This document shows, piece by piece, positions 1 through 7,845 of a stretch of DNA of 35,637 nucleotides. The notes below the pieces were generated by a model that made no database searches, was not told the origin of the DNA, and saw nothing but the letters and a program-made list of their open reading frames with translations. The stretch comes from CAYLQD01 sp043819695 (lineage in GTDB: Bacteria; Planctomycetota; PUPC01). A program made the position numbers and the translations under genes. Each line of letters starts with the position of its first letter. The stretch's first letter is position 1. Where the stretch lies: contig JBDREM010000156.1 of the NCBI GenBank assembly GCA_043819695.1, positions 1-35,637 of the forward strand, given 5' to 3'.

Positions 1-101
1 CTGCCGGCCGCCGCACCGGCGGGCGGGCCGTGCGGCGCGGCCGCTTGCTCGTCAGACGTCCGTGCTGCTTCGTCGGGCAAGTTAACCCTCCATCGCCAAC
101 T

Positions 102-818
102 CTAAAAAAGCGGGTCCACAACCGTCGCCAATCGGACATACTCGGCGTCGGTGAACAGGAGATCGATGACAAAGAAGACCGGTGCGCCGATAATGGACAC
201 GCGGCCGGAGAAGCCGAGCAGGATCAGGAACATCAGGATGTAGCCGCCGAAGCGTTTGGTCTTGTCGTACGCGAGCGTCGCCTTGAAGCTGAGGAAGCCG
301 CGCAGGATGTGATGCCCGTCGAGCGGGTACAGCGGGATGAGATTGAAGATCCCGAGCGCGAGATTGAGGAACACGGCGTAGGCGGCCATTTTTTCGATGA
401 GCTCGACAATCGGCCCCGCGGCGCCGAGTGTGCCCGGCTTGAAGTAGTCGAGCTGAATGACCTTGAAGACAACCACGCAGCAGAGCGCGAGCGTGAAGTT
501 GATCATCGGCCCGCCGAAGGCCGTGAGCATCATGTCGCGCTTCGGCCACCTGAACGCCGCCGCGTTCACCGGCACCGGCTTCGCCCACCCGAACACGCGG
601 AACAGGAGCCCCATCGTCGTGCCGATCGGGTCGTAGTGGGCCAGCGGGTTGAGCGTGAGGCGGCCCAAGTACCGCGCCGTCGGGTCGCCAAGGCGGTCGG
701 CCATCCACGCGTGCATGAACTCGTGCAGCGACAGCGAGAAGAGAAACACCGGCACCGTCACGATCAGCGTCTGCGGGTTGAACAGGTTCTGGAACATCGG
801 CTTTCCCTGGCGCGACAA
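102..818 (-). CDS. Site-2 protease family (M50) membrane metalloprotease
   Basis: This encodes a 238-residue integral membrane zinc protease of the M50/S2P family, which cleaves substrates within the bilayer. The zinc motif HEFMH is at residues 32-36 inside a hydrophobic segment. The second S2P signature, NLIPLYPLDG with the third metal-ligand Asp, lies in the C-terminal half. Several hydrophobic stretches fit four to six membrane segments. It has no PDZ domain, so it resembles the short rhomboid-sized S2P subfamily rather than RseP. An internal ATG 21 nt into the frame (MFQNLFNP) is an equally good start. The gene is divergent from the exported protein at 1037 and has its own promoter at 836-864. 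The substrate cannot be told from the sequence. Confidence 0.9.
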   Translation of the reverse strand: MSRQGKPMFQNLFNPQTLIVTVPVFLFSLSLHEFMHAWMADRLGDPTARYLGRLTLNPLAHYDPIGTTMGLLFRVFGWAKPVPVNAAAFRWPKRDMMLTAFGGPMINFTLALCCVVVFKVIQLDYFKPGTLGAAGPIVELIEKMAAYAVFLNLALGIFNLIPLYPLDGHHILRGFLSFKATLAYDKTKRFGGYILMFLILLGFSGRVSIIGAPVFFVIDLLFTDAEYVRLATVVDPLF

Positions 819-835
819 CGGTTCTTCCGCCGGCT

Positions 836-864
836 ATGGTATCGGGTGGGTGCGGAGGCGTCAA
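836..864 (-). promoter_or_regulatory. Sigma70-type promoter of the M50 protease
   Basis: On the minus strand TTGACG (859-864) is followed after exactly 17 nt by TACCAT (836-841), about 18 nt before the start codon at 818. The leader would be short, around 10 nt. Confidence 0.55.
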
Positions 865-893
865 GCGAGAGACCCACCCCACTGCTGCGCTGT

Positions 894-922
894 TTGACAC
901 CCGCCCGCCGGCCGCCTAGAAT
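894..922 (+). promoter_or_regulatory. Sigma70-type promoter of the exported protein gene
   Basis: A perfect -35 box TTGACA (894-899), a 17-nt spacer and TAGAAT (917-922) are present. Transcription should start near 929, giving a leader of roughly 108 nt before the GTG at 1037. The promoter is back to back with the one at 836-864. Confidence 0.75.
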
Positions 923-1036
923 TACAGCGCCTGACAAAGTGGCGAATCGGCCGCCAGCAAGGGGCCGTATTCGGCGTTCTCTTGTTCAGACGCACACACG
1001 TCTCGGGTACGTGTTCGGAAAGGCAGGGCCGGGTTC

Positions 1037-1915
1037 GTGAAAAAGGCCGTCGCGTACTGCATCATCGCGTTCTGGGTCTTCATGGCGACGTTGTTCGTGC
1101 GCCGCGAGCTCATCCCTGCGCTCTACGCCCCGCCCGCGCGGGGGTACGCCGGCATTCGAGCCTACGCACAGAGCCACACCGGGTACCGAATGGGCGTCAC
1201 CACGAGCGCAGGCAAGCCGGTCGGGTCCACACAGACCGTGTACCAGATCATGGACAACGGCGACTGCGAGATCAGGTCGGATGCGACCATCGACTTCAGC
1301 GCGTACCCCGACTTGCCGCCGGGGTCCGATGGACTGAGCACGACGAGGCGGTGGACGCAGCTCGTCATGCACTCGGAAGTAACGATAGGCCCCGACAACG
1401 CGCTCAAGAACTTCTGGATCGACTGCGATACCGGGCCGATCTCGGCGCACATGCGCGGCGTCGTCGAAGGGGAATCGCTTCGGGCTGCGATCAGGATCGC
1501 CGGCGTCGAAAGCGAGATCGTCACCCCGATCACGAAGGACGACGTCATATCGAGCGGCGTCATGGCGCTCGGCGCCCTGCCCGAACTCCGCACCGGCCAG
1601 ACCTGGCGGATAAGGATGTTCAGCCTGTCTTCGTTCCAGTTTGCCGACGCATACGTGACCGTGAAGAAGAAGACGAAGATCCTGCTTCGCGACCACTGGT
1701 ACACCGTCCACGAGGTCGAGACGAGGCACTCGATGGGGAAAGTGACCACGTGGGTGGACGAATCCGGCAGCGTGCTCCGCGAGCAGGCCTTAAACCTCGT
1801 CTTCACCCGCGAGCCGCTGCCGCACGAGATGTCCGGCCGGCCCGGCGAGGCCCTCAGCCCGCCCGCGCGCGCGCCATCCCCAACAAGCGCTGGTCCGGCG
1901 CAACGCAGGCAATAA
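1037..1915 (+). CDS. Membrane-anchored or exported protein of unknown function
   Basis: This is a 292-residue protein that I do not recognise at family level. It begins at a GTG with a Lys-Lys pair and one hydrophobic segment (about residues 4-22) that would act as signal anchor or signal peptide. The rest is a soluble, beta-rich extracytoplasmic domain ending in a Pro/Ala-rich tail (about residues 270-292). The stretch ending in TTWVDESGSVLREQ resembles the N-terminal beta-domain found before some transglutaminase-like or DUF3108-like exported proteins, but no catalytic motif is visible. The gene has its own strong promoter, and the next gene downstream has another, so it is probably monocistronic. 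Confidence 0.8.
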   Translation: MKKAVAYCIIAFWVFMATLFVRRELIPALYAPPARGYAGIRAYAQSHTGYRMGVTTSAGKPVGSTQTVYQIMDNGDCEIRSDATIDFSAYPDLPPGSDGLSTTRRWTQLVMHSEVTIGPDNALKNFWIDCDTGPISAHMRGVVEGESLRAAIRIAGVESEIVTPITKDDVISSGVMALGALPELRTGQTWRIRMFSLSSFQFADAYVTVKKKTKILLRDHWYTVHEVETRHSMGKVTTWVDESGSVLREQALNLVFTREPLPHEMSGRPGEALSPPARAPSPTSAGPAQRRQ

Positions 1916-1934
1916 GCGCCCGCCGGGCGATCAT

Positions 1935-1963
1935 TTGACTGCCGCGAAGCGGCCCGGTACAAT
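1935..1963 (+). promoter_or_regulatory. Promoter of the racemase-like / rseC / manA operon
   Basis: TTGACT (1935-1940), a 17-nt spacer and TACAAT (1958-1963) are present. Transcription should begin near 1970, which supports the ATG at 1999 over the in-frame GTG at 1978. Confidence 0.7.
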
Positions 1964-1998
1964 TCACGGGCCCGAACGTGCGGGTCCGGAGCGCGCCA

Positions 1999-2664
1999 AT
2001 GTTCTTCAGCATTGCCCTTGTCCATTGCTCGGCCGGCGTCGTCCCGCTCCTCACGGAGGTCGCGCGCGACGTGATCGCCGACGTGGAACTGATCCACATG
2101 GTCGACGAGGGCATGCAACTGATGATCGAAGAGGCGGGCGCCGTCACCGAGCCCGTCACGCGGCGCGTCTGCTCGTATGCGATGAACGCGCGCGAGGCCG
2201 GAGCCGAGGCCGTCGTGCTCACATCGCCCGTGCTCGGCTCGACGATCGACGCCGTGCAGGCCTCGGTGAACATCCCCGTGATGCGGATTGACGAGGCCAT
2301 GGCCGAGACCGCGGTGCAGCTGGGCACCAACGTCGGCGTGCTGGGTGCCGACGAGATCACGCTCGACACGACCGTCAGCTTCCTGAGAGAACGGGCGGAT
2401 GCGCGCGGCAAGGAGATCACGCTCGAGGTCTGGCGGTGTGAGGACGCCCTCCTCGCGCTGAAGAACGGCGACCTGGAGGCGTACGACTACATCGTTGCGA
2501 ACGCGGTTGACCGGCTCGCGGACAATGATATGATCGTTCTCGCCGATGTGATGATGCAGCGCGTCGTGCGCGCCGCCGGCGAGCGGGTCGGCGTGCCCGT
2601 TCTTGCCAGCCCGCGCCACGGGTTCGAGGAGCTGGCGAAGAAACTCAACTACTTTCGGCGCTGA
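1999..2664 (+). CDS. Aspartate/glutamate racemase superfamily protein
   Basis: This 221-residue protein fits the Asp/Glu/hydantoin racemase superfamily, with an alternating beta-alpha pattern (FFSIALVH at the N-terminus, NIPVMRIDEAMAE and VGVLG in the middle). Characterised relatives use a pair of cysteines as acid and base. At the usual first position this protein reads LTSPVLGST, with Ser where a Cys is normally seen, so ordinary racemase chemistry is doubtful and a lyase, isomerase or non-catalytic role is possible. The ATG at 1999 is chosen because GGAG lies 8 nt upstream and the promoter start falls near 1970. It leads an operon with the RseC-like gene 16 nt downstream and manA. Confidence 0.75.
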   Translation: MFFSIALVHCSAGVVPLLTEVARDVIADVELIHMVDEGMQLMIEEAGAVTEPVTRRVCSYAMNAREAGAEAVVLTSPVLGSTIDAVQASVNIPVMRIDEAMAETAVQLGTNVGVLGADEITLDTTVSFLRERADARGKEITLEVWRCEDALLALKNGDLEAYDYIVANAVDRLADNDMIVLADVMMQRVVRAAGERVGVPVLASPRHGFEELAKKLNYFRR

Positions 2665-2680
2665 GCCGAGGAGCACAACG

Positions 2681-3103
2681 CTGGTCAAGGAAGAGCGCGC
2701 CCGAGTCGTTGCCGTCGACCGCGGCAAGGCCACGGTCGAACTTGATCAGAGCGACCACTGCCGGTCGTGCGGCCTGTGCGTCAGCGCGGCCGGGCGGAAG
2801 ATGTCGCTCGTCGTCGACGCCATAGACGGCCTCGGGCCGGGCCGGACCGTGGTCGTGGCCATCGACCGGTCGGCCTCGTTCGCCAGCGTCTTCTTTCTGT
2901 TCGGACTGCCGCTGGCCGGCCTGATCGCCGGCGCACTCATTGGATATTCTTTTCCCGTCTTCGGAATGACGCCCGACGCGTCGGCCGCAGTGCTCGGCAT
3001 CGGGTTCCTGGTCGCGGCGTTCTTCGTCGCACTGCTATACGACCGCAAGTTCGCGGCCAAGCGCATCCCGAGCCCCACGATAGTGAGGATCGAGCCAGAG
3101 TGA
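2681..3103 (+). CDS. RseC/MucC-like membrane protein, probable CTG start
   Basis: This is a 140-residue protein of the SoxR-reducing-system RseC/MucC type. The N-terminal part (KEERARVVAVDRGKATVEL) matches the family opening, followed by a compact cysteine cluster CRSCGLC and two hydrophobic helices (about residues 63-85 and 97-117). Family members sit in the inner membrane and are linked to redox or ion-pumping electron transport; here no rnf or rsx genes are nearby. No ATG, GTG or TTG fits the family's N-terminus. A CTG at 2681 stands 7 nt after GAGGAG (2668-2673) and starts exactly where homologues begin. An in-frame upstream start at 2603 would add 26 residues read from inside the racemase-like gene. 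The stop overlaps manA by 4 nt. Confidence 0.75.
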   Translation: MVKEERARVVAVDRGKATVELDQSDHCRSCGLCVSAAGRKMSLVVDAIDGLGPGRTVVVAIDRSASFASVFFLFGLPLAGLIAGALIGYSFPVFGMTPDASAAVLGIGFLVAAFFVALLYDRKFAAKRIPSPTIVRIEPE

Positions 3104-4080
3104 ATGAAACATATCCGCTTCTGTTCGAGCCGATCCAGCGCGAGAAGCTATGGGGCGGCTCGCACCTCGCCGGCCTGCTTGGCAAGGGCGCCCCGCCCGG
3201 CGCCGCAATCGGCGAGTCGTGGGAGATCTCGGACTACCCCGGGCTGGAGACGGACGTGGCGAACGGCCCGCTCGCGGGCATGTCGCTCCGCAGACTCGTC
3301 GAAGAGCGCGCCGCCGAGATCGTCGGCGACGAGGCCACCCTCCAGGGCGGGCGGTTCCCGCTGCTCGTCAAGTACCTCGACGCGAAGGAGACGCTCTCCG
3401 TGCGGGTGCACCCCGGCGACCCCTACGCCGAGGAGCACGAGCAAGACTTCGGCAAGAAGGAGGCATGGTACATCATACACGCCGAGCCGGATGCCAAGCT
3501 CATCCGCGGCGTCCACGCGGGCGTCACCCGCGAGACGTTCGCCCAGGCGCTCAAGAAGGGCGAGCTCGATCCGTGCCTCCACGCGTTCGAGCCGAAGCCC
3601 GGCGACGTGATCATGATCCCGTGGGGAACCGTTCACGCCATCGGCGCCGGAATCGTCCTCGCCGAAATCCAGCAGACGTCCGACCTCACCTACCGCGTAT
3701 ACGATTGGAACCGCGCGGACGGGCACGGCGACTCGCGCGAACTGCACGTCGAGAAGGCGCTCGACGTGATCGAGTTCGAGGAGCCCAAGACGGACACGGT
3801 CGAGCGGAAGCTGCTCGAGGGCGGCCCGAGCAAGCGCTATGAAGGCGTCCGATGCGACAAGTTCGTCGTCGAGGTCATCGAGCTTGGCGGGACGGTCGAC
3901 GACGCCCCGCCGCCGAGCCGCTTCGTCATTCTCAACGTCGTCGCCGGCGACGCCGCGCTCGAATCCGCGGCCGGCGAGATGCACCTGCCGATCGGCAGCA
4001 CCGTCCTCATCCCGGCCTCGCTGCCGCCGTACAAGCTGCGCGGCGACGGAGCCACCGTGCTCCGGTCATACGTGCCGTAG
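3100..4080 (+). CDS. manA: Mannose-6-phosphate isomerase, class I
   Basis: The protein of 326 residues interconverts mannose 6-phosphate and fructose 6-phosphate in the cytoplasm, feeding GDP-mannose synthesis or mannose catabolism. The cupin zinc site is readable: VRVHPGD (His about 104), KKEAWYI (Glu about 121) and GTVHAIGAG (His about 179), plus the QQTSDLTYRVYDWNR signature near 191-205. The length matches the short Bacillus-type ManA. It starts with GTG in a GTGA overlap with the RseC-like stop, so translation is probably coupled. It is convergent with the GH32 gene, whose fructose product could reach fructose 6-phosphate after phosphorylation; that link is inferred from proximity only. 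Confidence 0.95.
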   Translation: MNETYPLLFEPIQREKLWGGSHLAGLLGKGAPPGAAIGESWEISDYPGLETDVANGPLAGMSLRRLVEERAAEIVGDEATLQGGRFPLLVKYLDAKETLSVRVHPGDPYAEEHEQDFGKKEAWYIIHAEPDAKLIRGVHAGVTRETFAQALKKGELDPCLHAFEPKPGDVIMIPWGTVHAIGAGIVLAEIQQTSDLTYRVYDWNRADGHGDSRELHVEKALDVIEFEEPKTDTVERKLLEGGPSKRYEGVRCDKFVVEVIELGGTVDDAPPPSRFVILNVVAGDAALESAAGEMHLPIGSTVLIPASLPPYKLRGDGATVLRSYVP

Positions 4081-4146
4081 GGTCATGTCCGATACCTCCC
4101 GCCCCAGGCCGCGTTTCCCGGCCGTCCCCGCCGCCCGGTACGCAGG

Positions 4147-5505
4147 CTATTTCCGCCAGGTTGAACGGAGTTCGTGCACCTCGAGCGAGACGATGTTTAC
4201 CGCGCCGCCGAGCGCCGTCATCGACAGAATCGGCTTGCTCTTGTCCGGCACGGAGAAGTACGACATCGAGACCTTCCCGCCGTTGCCGAACACCTCGATC
4301 GACGTGCGGTCGACGAGGATCTGAAGTCTGATACGTCCTTTGATCGGATCGAGCGCGGCGCTCTTCTCGAAGCCGGGGCAGACGAGCTCCTTCTTCGCTG
4401 CGTCGTACCGGACCGGCTGCCCGCCGACGTTGATCTCGAAGCCGGCGTCGCCCGGCTTGACCTCGGCGCGAATGTCGAACAGCTCGCCCGAGATGCCCGA
4501 GAGCAGACCGTCGCCGGGATTGAGCGCCGTGTTCTCCGACTTGTGCGTTCTCTCGCGAATGGTCTCGATCTCCGCCACGGGCTCCCTGCACAGGCGGACG
4601 CCCTCGGGGAACGTGCGGAGGGTCAGCTCGACCGGGAACGTCATCTGCTGGTTGAATGGCATGTCGGGATACTTGCCGCCGCGGAGCCACGAGATCTGGA
4701 TGCGTCGGCCGTCGTCGGCCGGGATGTCGCTGTACGACTGCGCGGCGTAGCCGTTGGCGCCGCGCTCCGCCGCGAGCACGCCGGTCTCAGGGTCGAACGT
4801 CTCGCCGTCGAACGAGCCGAGCTGATACGTGCCGCTGCCGCCCCAGAAGACCCATTTCCTGCTGCTCGGGTCGCCGTCGACGGGCAACTCGAAGAAGTCG
4901 GGGCACTCGGAGTCCCCGGCGAGTTTCACGTCGCACAGCTTCGTCCATTCCTTGAGGTTGGGCGAGCCGAAGAGCGCGTAGTTGTCGGCATCGAGGTAGA
5001 GCGCCATCACCCATTTGCCCGTCGGCTCGTGCCAGATGACCTTCGGGTCGCGGTTGGCGCCGATGATGTGCTCGAGCACGGGGTTGCCGCCGTACTTCGC
5101 CCACGTCCGGCCGCGGTCGTTGCTGTACGCGATGCTCTGCGTGAAGGGTTTCTCCGGCGTGGCATGGCTGCCGGCGGACGTGTAGATCGCGACGAGCACT
5201 TTTTCGTCGCCGGTCTGGAAGCCGGCCGTGTTGTCCCGGTCGACGACGGCGGAGCCGGAGAAGATCGTGCCGAGCTCGTCGGGGTAGATCGCGTGGTCGA
5301 GCTGCGTCCAGTGGACGAGGTCGGGGCTGACGGCGTGGGCCCAGGTCATGTTGCCCCAGTTGATGCCCTCGGGGTTGTGCTGGAAGAACAGGTGATACTC
5401 GCCCTTGTAGTAGACGAGCCCGTTCGGGTCGTTCGTCCAGTTCTTCATCGGGCTGAAGTGGAACTGCGGACGAAGCGCTTCATCGTAAAGCTCAGTCGAC
5501 GCCAT
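4147..5505 (-). CDS. Glycoside hydrolase family 32 (beta-fructosidase)
   Basis: This 452-residue enzyme hydrolyses beta-fructosides (sucrose, levan, inulin or fructo-oligosaccharides) with retention. All three GH32 signatures are visible: WTNDPNG at 23-29 with nucleophile Asp26, RDP at 152-154 with transition-state Asp153, and SEC with acid/base Glu200. The five-bladed propeller is followed by the C-terminal beta-sandwich (RTSIEVFGNGG near the end). There is no signal peptide, so it is probably cytoplasmic and acts on imported short sugars. The ATG at 5505 follows an AAGGAGAAGG-type ribosome site; upstream in-frame codons encode an Arg run and are unlikely to be coding. It has its own promoter and no sugar transporter beside it. 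Confidence 0.95.
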   Translation of the reverse strand: MASTELYDEALRPQFHFSPMKNWTNDPNGLVYYKGEYHLFFQHNPEGINWGNMTWAHAVSPDLVHWTQLDHAIYPDELGTIFSGSAVVDRDNTAGFQTGDEKVLVAIYTSAGSHATPEKPFTQSIAYSNDRGRTWAKYGGNPVLEHIIGANRDPKVIWHEPTGKWVMALYLDADNYALFGSPNLKEWTKLCDVKLAGDSECPDFFELPVDGDPSSRKWVFWGGSGTYQLGSFDGETFDPETGVLAAERGANGYAAQSYSDIPADDGRRIQISWLRGGKYPDMPFNQQMTFPVELTLRTFPEGVRLCREPVAEIETIRERTHKSENTALNPGDGLLSGISGELFDIRAEVKPGDAGFEINVGGQPVRYDAAKKELVCPGFEKSAALDPIKGRIRLQILVDRTSIEVFGNGGKVSMSYFSVPDKSKPILSMTALGGAVNIVSLEVHELRSTWRK

Positions 5506-5560
5506 TCGCCTTCTCCTTCTTCTCGGTGTGTCAAAATCGTCTGAAAGCCATTGGGGAAAG

Positions 5561-5589
5561 ATTATGATAAGCGTGTTTCGAAAAGTCAA
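5561..5589 (-). promoter_or_regulatory. Sigma70-type promoter of the GH32 gene
   Basis: On the minus strand TTGACT (5584-5589), 17 nt, then CATAAT (5561-5566). The leader would be about 50 nt. It lies in the 227-bp divergent region shared with dapF. Confidence 0.7.
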
Positions 5590-5667
5590 TCACGAGTCGA
5601 TTCCCGGGCCGGCCGCGGCCCTGCACAGGCCACATGTTCTTCGGAACGATCACGGCGCACCAATCTG

Positions 5668-5696
5668 TTGATTCAACTCCGCCCTTGTGTGATAAT
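5668..5696 (+). promoter_or_regulatory. Sigma70-type promoter of dapF
   Basis: TTGATT (5668-5673), a 17-nt spacer and GATAAT (5691-5696), about 30 nt before the start codon. Confidence 0.65.
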
Positions 5697-5732
5697 GGCG
5701 AACTGAGCGAACTCCCGTGAGGTGCCTGCCCG

Positions 5733-6563
5733 ATGAAGTTCACCAAGATGCACGGCTGCGGCAACGACTACGTCTACGTCAACTGCTTCGAGGAAACGGC
5801 CGGCGACCCCGCCCGGATCGCGCCGATCGTCAGCGACCGGCATTTCGGCGTCGGCGCCGACGGGCTCGTGCTCATCATGCCGTCGGACGCCGCCGACTTC
5901 CGCATGCGGATGTTCAACCCTGACGGCTCCGAGGCCGAGATGTGCGGCAACGCGATTCGCTGCGTCGCCAAATACGTGTACGACCGCGGCATGACCGGCA
6001 AGACGGAGTTCGACTGCGAGACCGGCGCCGGGATCCTTCACCTGGTCACAACGGTTGCCGGCAACAAGGTCGAGACGGTCCGCGTCAACATGGGCAAGCC
6101 GCGGCTCGAACGCGGCGAAATCCCGATGAAGGGCGAGCCGGGGCGCGTCCTTCGCGAGCCGCTCGATGTTGACGGCACGACGTTCGAGATATCGTGCGTG
6201 TCGATGGGGAACCCGCACACGGTCATCAAGGTCGACTGTCCCACGGACGAGCTCGTCCTGGGCTTCGGCCCGGCAATTGAGAACCATCGGGCGTTTCCGG
6301 CGCGGACGAACGTCGAGCTCGTGCAGGTCGTCTCGCGCACGGAGGTGCGGCAGCGGACGTGGGAGCGCGGAGCGGGCGAGACCCTCGCGTGCGGCACGGG
6401 CGCGTCGGCCGTTTGCGTCGCGTGCGCCCTTAACGATTGGACCGAGCGCAGGGTCTTGATCCACCTGCTCGGCGGCGATCTGGAGATCGAGTGGGCGGAG
6501 GACGACTGCGTCTACATGACAGGCCCGGCGACGCACGTGTTCGATGGCGAGATTGATCTCTGA
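5733..6563 (+). CDS. dapF: Diaminopimelate epimerase
   Basis: The enzyme (276 residues) converts LL- to meso-diaminopimelate, the penultimate step to lysine and a peptidoglycan precursor. It is a PLP-independent two-cysteine racemase. Cys71 lies in FNPDGSEAEMCGNA and Cys220 in GETLACGTGAS, both at their expected places, and the N-terminus MKFTKMHGCGND is typical. GAGGTG 8 nt upstream supports the ATG. It stands alone rather than in a lysine cluster and is convergent with the small zinc-ribbon gene only 8 bp away. Having dapF points to a meso-DAP cell wall or at least a DAP lysine pathway. Confidence 0.97.
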   Translation: MKFTKMHGCGNDYVYVNCFEETAGDPARIAPIVSDRHFGVGADGLVLIMPSDAADFRMRMFNPDGSEAEMCGNAIRCVAKYVYDRGMTGKTEFDCETGAGILHLVTTVAGNKVETVRVNMGKPRLERGEIPMKGEPGRVLREPLDVDGTTFEISCVSMGNPHTVIKVDCPTDELVLGFGPAIENHRAFPARTNVELVQVVSRTEVRQRTWERGAGETLACGTGASAVCVACALNDWTERRVLIHLLGGDLEIEWAEDDCVYMTGPATHVFDGEIDL

Positions 6564-6571
6564 CGCGCGGG

Positions 6572-6883
6572 CTAGACGTCGTCGACGAAGATATCGGCGG
6601 GCCACTCATTTGGGATGTGGTACGTCATCGAGTTGTCGTGCTCGTCTTCCCGATTGTGGCACCGGCTGCAGAAGCGGTTCCACGGCCCGCGCGATCTGAA
6701 CGCGCGGTCGCAGCCGAGGCAGATTCGGACCTTTGTCTTCGGGATGTCGAGGCCGGCGCGGCCGAGGTTGTGGCGGCCGGCTCCGCCGCGGGTGCGCCGG
6801 TTGCCGCGGGCGCCGGTCGTCCGCAAGGCCGGGGGCGTGGCCCGCGTTCGCGGCTTCGTCGAGTAAGGTGTGCGGCGTCCCAT
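6572..6883 (-). CDS. Small zinc-ribbon protein of unknown function
   Basis: This is a predicted protein of about 103 residues with a basic, Arg/Thr/Gly-rich low-complexity first half and a single zinc ribbon near residues 55-75 (CLGCDRAFRSRGPWNRFCSRC, a CxxC-x14-CxxC spacing). The C-terminal tail is acidic. The ribbon is too well formed to be chance read-through. The start is uncertain: ATG at 6883 or GTG at 6895, neither with a strong ribosome site. It is convergent with dapF, 8 bp apart. A nucleic-acid or ribosome-associated role is plausible from the basic arm plus ribbon but cannot be shown. Confidence 0.6.
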   Translation of the reverse strand: MGRRTPYSTKPRTRATPPALRTTGARGNRRTRGGAGRHNLGRAGLDIPKTKVRICLGCDRAFRSRGPWNRFCSRCHNREDEHDNSMTYHIPNEWPADIFVDDV

Positions 6884-6999
6884 CGGCGTTCTCACACTGT
6901 GTTAAAGGTCAAGGGTGTTATCGGCGCCTGGACGAATGCTTTAGCGGAAAGGCCCGCGCCGTTCCGCCAATGGCCCGGCCCTCTTCGGGGGAACAGACG

Positions 7000-7845
7000 A
7001 TGAGATGCTGGAAGTGCTTGGCGGTGCTTGCGTTCGCGGCCTCCGGCTGCACCAGGGTCGTCTCCATCGAGGTCAGAATGCAGCCGCTCATTACCGGGCT
7101 CAAGGGCATGAACACGGTTGCCGTCGGCACGTTCGAGGCGGATGCCAAGACGCCCCGGCGCCTCGCCGCGGCCGCCGCCGCAATGCTCCGGCTCGAGTTG
7201 AAAAAGTCCAAGTGGTACACGCTCGCCGAAGCGCCGGCCCGCGCCCAGATCGTCGTCGCCGGGAAGGTGGCCTGTCGCATCGCCAACGGAACCGTCGTGC
7301 GGGATGCGCAAACCATCAAGACGCGGACGGCCGAGGTCTCGGTCACCTTCACAGGCACGGCCGGCAAGGCGATGAAGCTGTTCACCGTGATCGAAACGCC
7401 GACGGTCGAGGACAAGCGGAAAATGGCCGAACAGTTTCCCGAGACCGGCCAGCTCGAGACCGTCCTCCTCCGGAGCTGCGTCCGGGGGTTCGTGGCGGAC
7501 ATCTCGCCCCGAACGGTCCGGGTGAAGGTGCGCCGCCCGGGCATCTTCGGCTCGGCACGGACGCGGGCCGGCATCGACCTCCTCTCGAAACATCCGGCGC
7601 GCGCGGTCGAAGAGCTTGCGAAGGCGCTCGCGCGCGACAGCGAGGACGCCGCGGCGCTGAACGCGCTCGGCTTCTGCAGCGAAGTTGCCGGCAATCTGAC
7701 GCTCGCCCTGTCGAGTTACATGTATGCCGCGGCCATCGACTCGCGGGACGAGTACCGCGAGAACATGCGGCGGGTGCACGACATTCTCGAACACAAAAAG
7801 CGCATCGAAAGCGCCACAACCACACCGGAAGGCCGACCACGGTGA
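7000..7845 (+). CDS. Predicted lipoprotein with C-terminal TPR-like helices
   Basis: This 281-residue protein opens with MRCWKCLAVLAFAASGC, a short signal with a lipobox AASGC, so Cys17 should be lipidated and the protein anchored in a membrane facing the periplasm. The middle (about 30-185) is a beta/alpha domain reminiscent of lipoproteins that bind or assemble at the outer membrane; I cannot assign a family. Residues about 195-270 form helical repeats of TPR type (VEELAKALARDSEDAAALNALGF). A purine-rich GGGGGA lies 7 nt before the ATG. It is the first gene of a tightly overlapping operon with the TIGR03790 protein and uvrC, which suggests the two exported proteins act together. Confidence 0.8.
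   Translation: MRCWKCLAVLAFAASGCTRVVSIEVRMQPLITGLKGMNTVAVGTFEADAKTPRRLAAAAAAMLRLELKKSKWYTLAEAPARAQIVVAGKVACRIANGTVVRDAQTIKTRTAEVSVTFTGTAGKAMKLFTVIETPTVEDKRKMAEQFPETGQLETVLLRSCVRGFVADISPRTVRVKVRRPGIFGSARTRAGIDLLSKHPARAVEELAKALARDSEDAAALNALGFCSEVAGNLTLALSSYMYAAAIDSRDEYRENMRRVHDILEHKKRIESATTTPEGRPR

Noticed and set aside
1..101. Possible gene at the left edge
   Set aside because: Only 101 bp, GC-rich and without a recognisable frame or motif.
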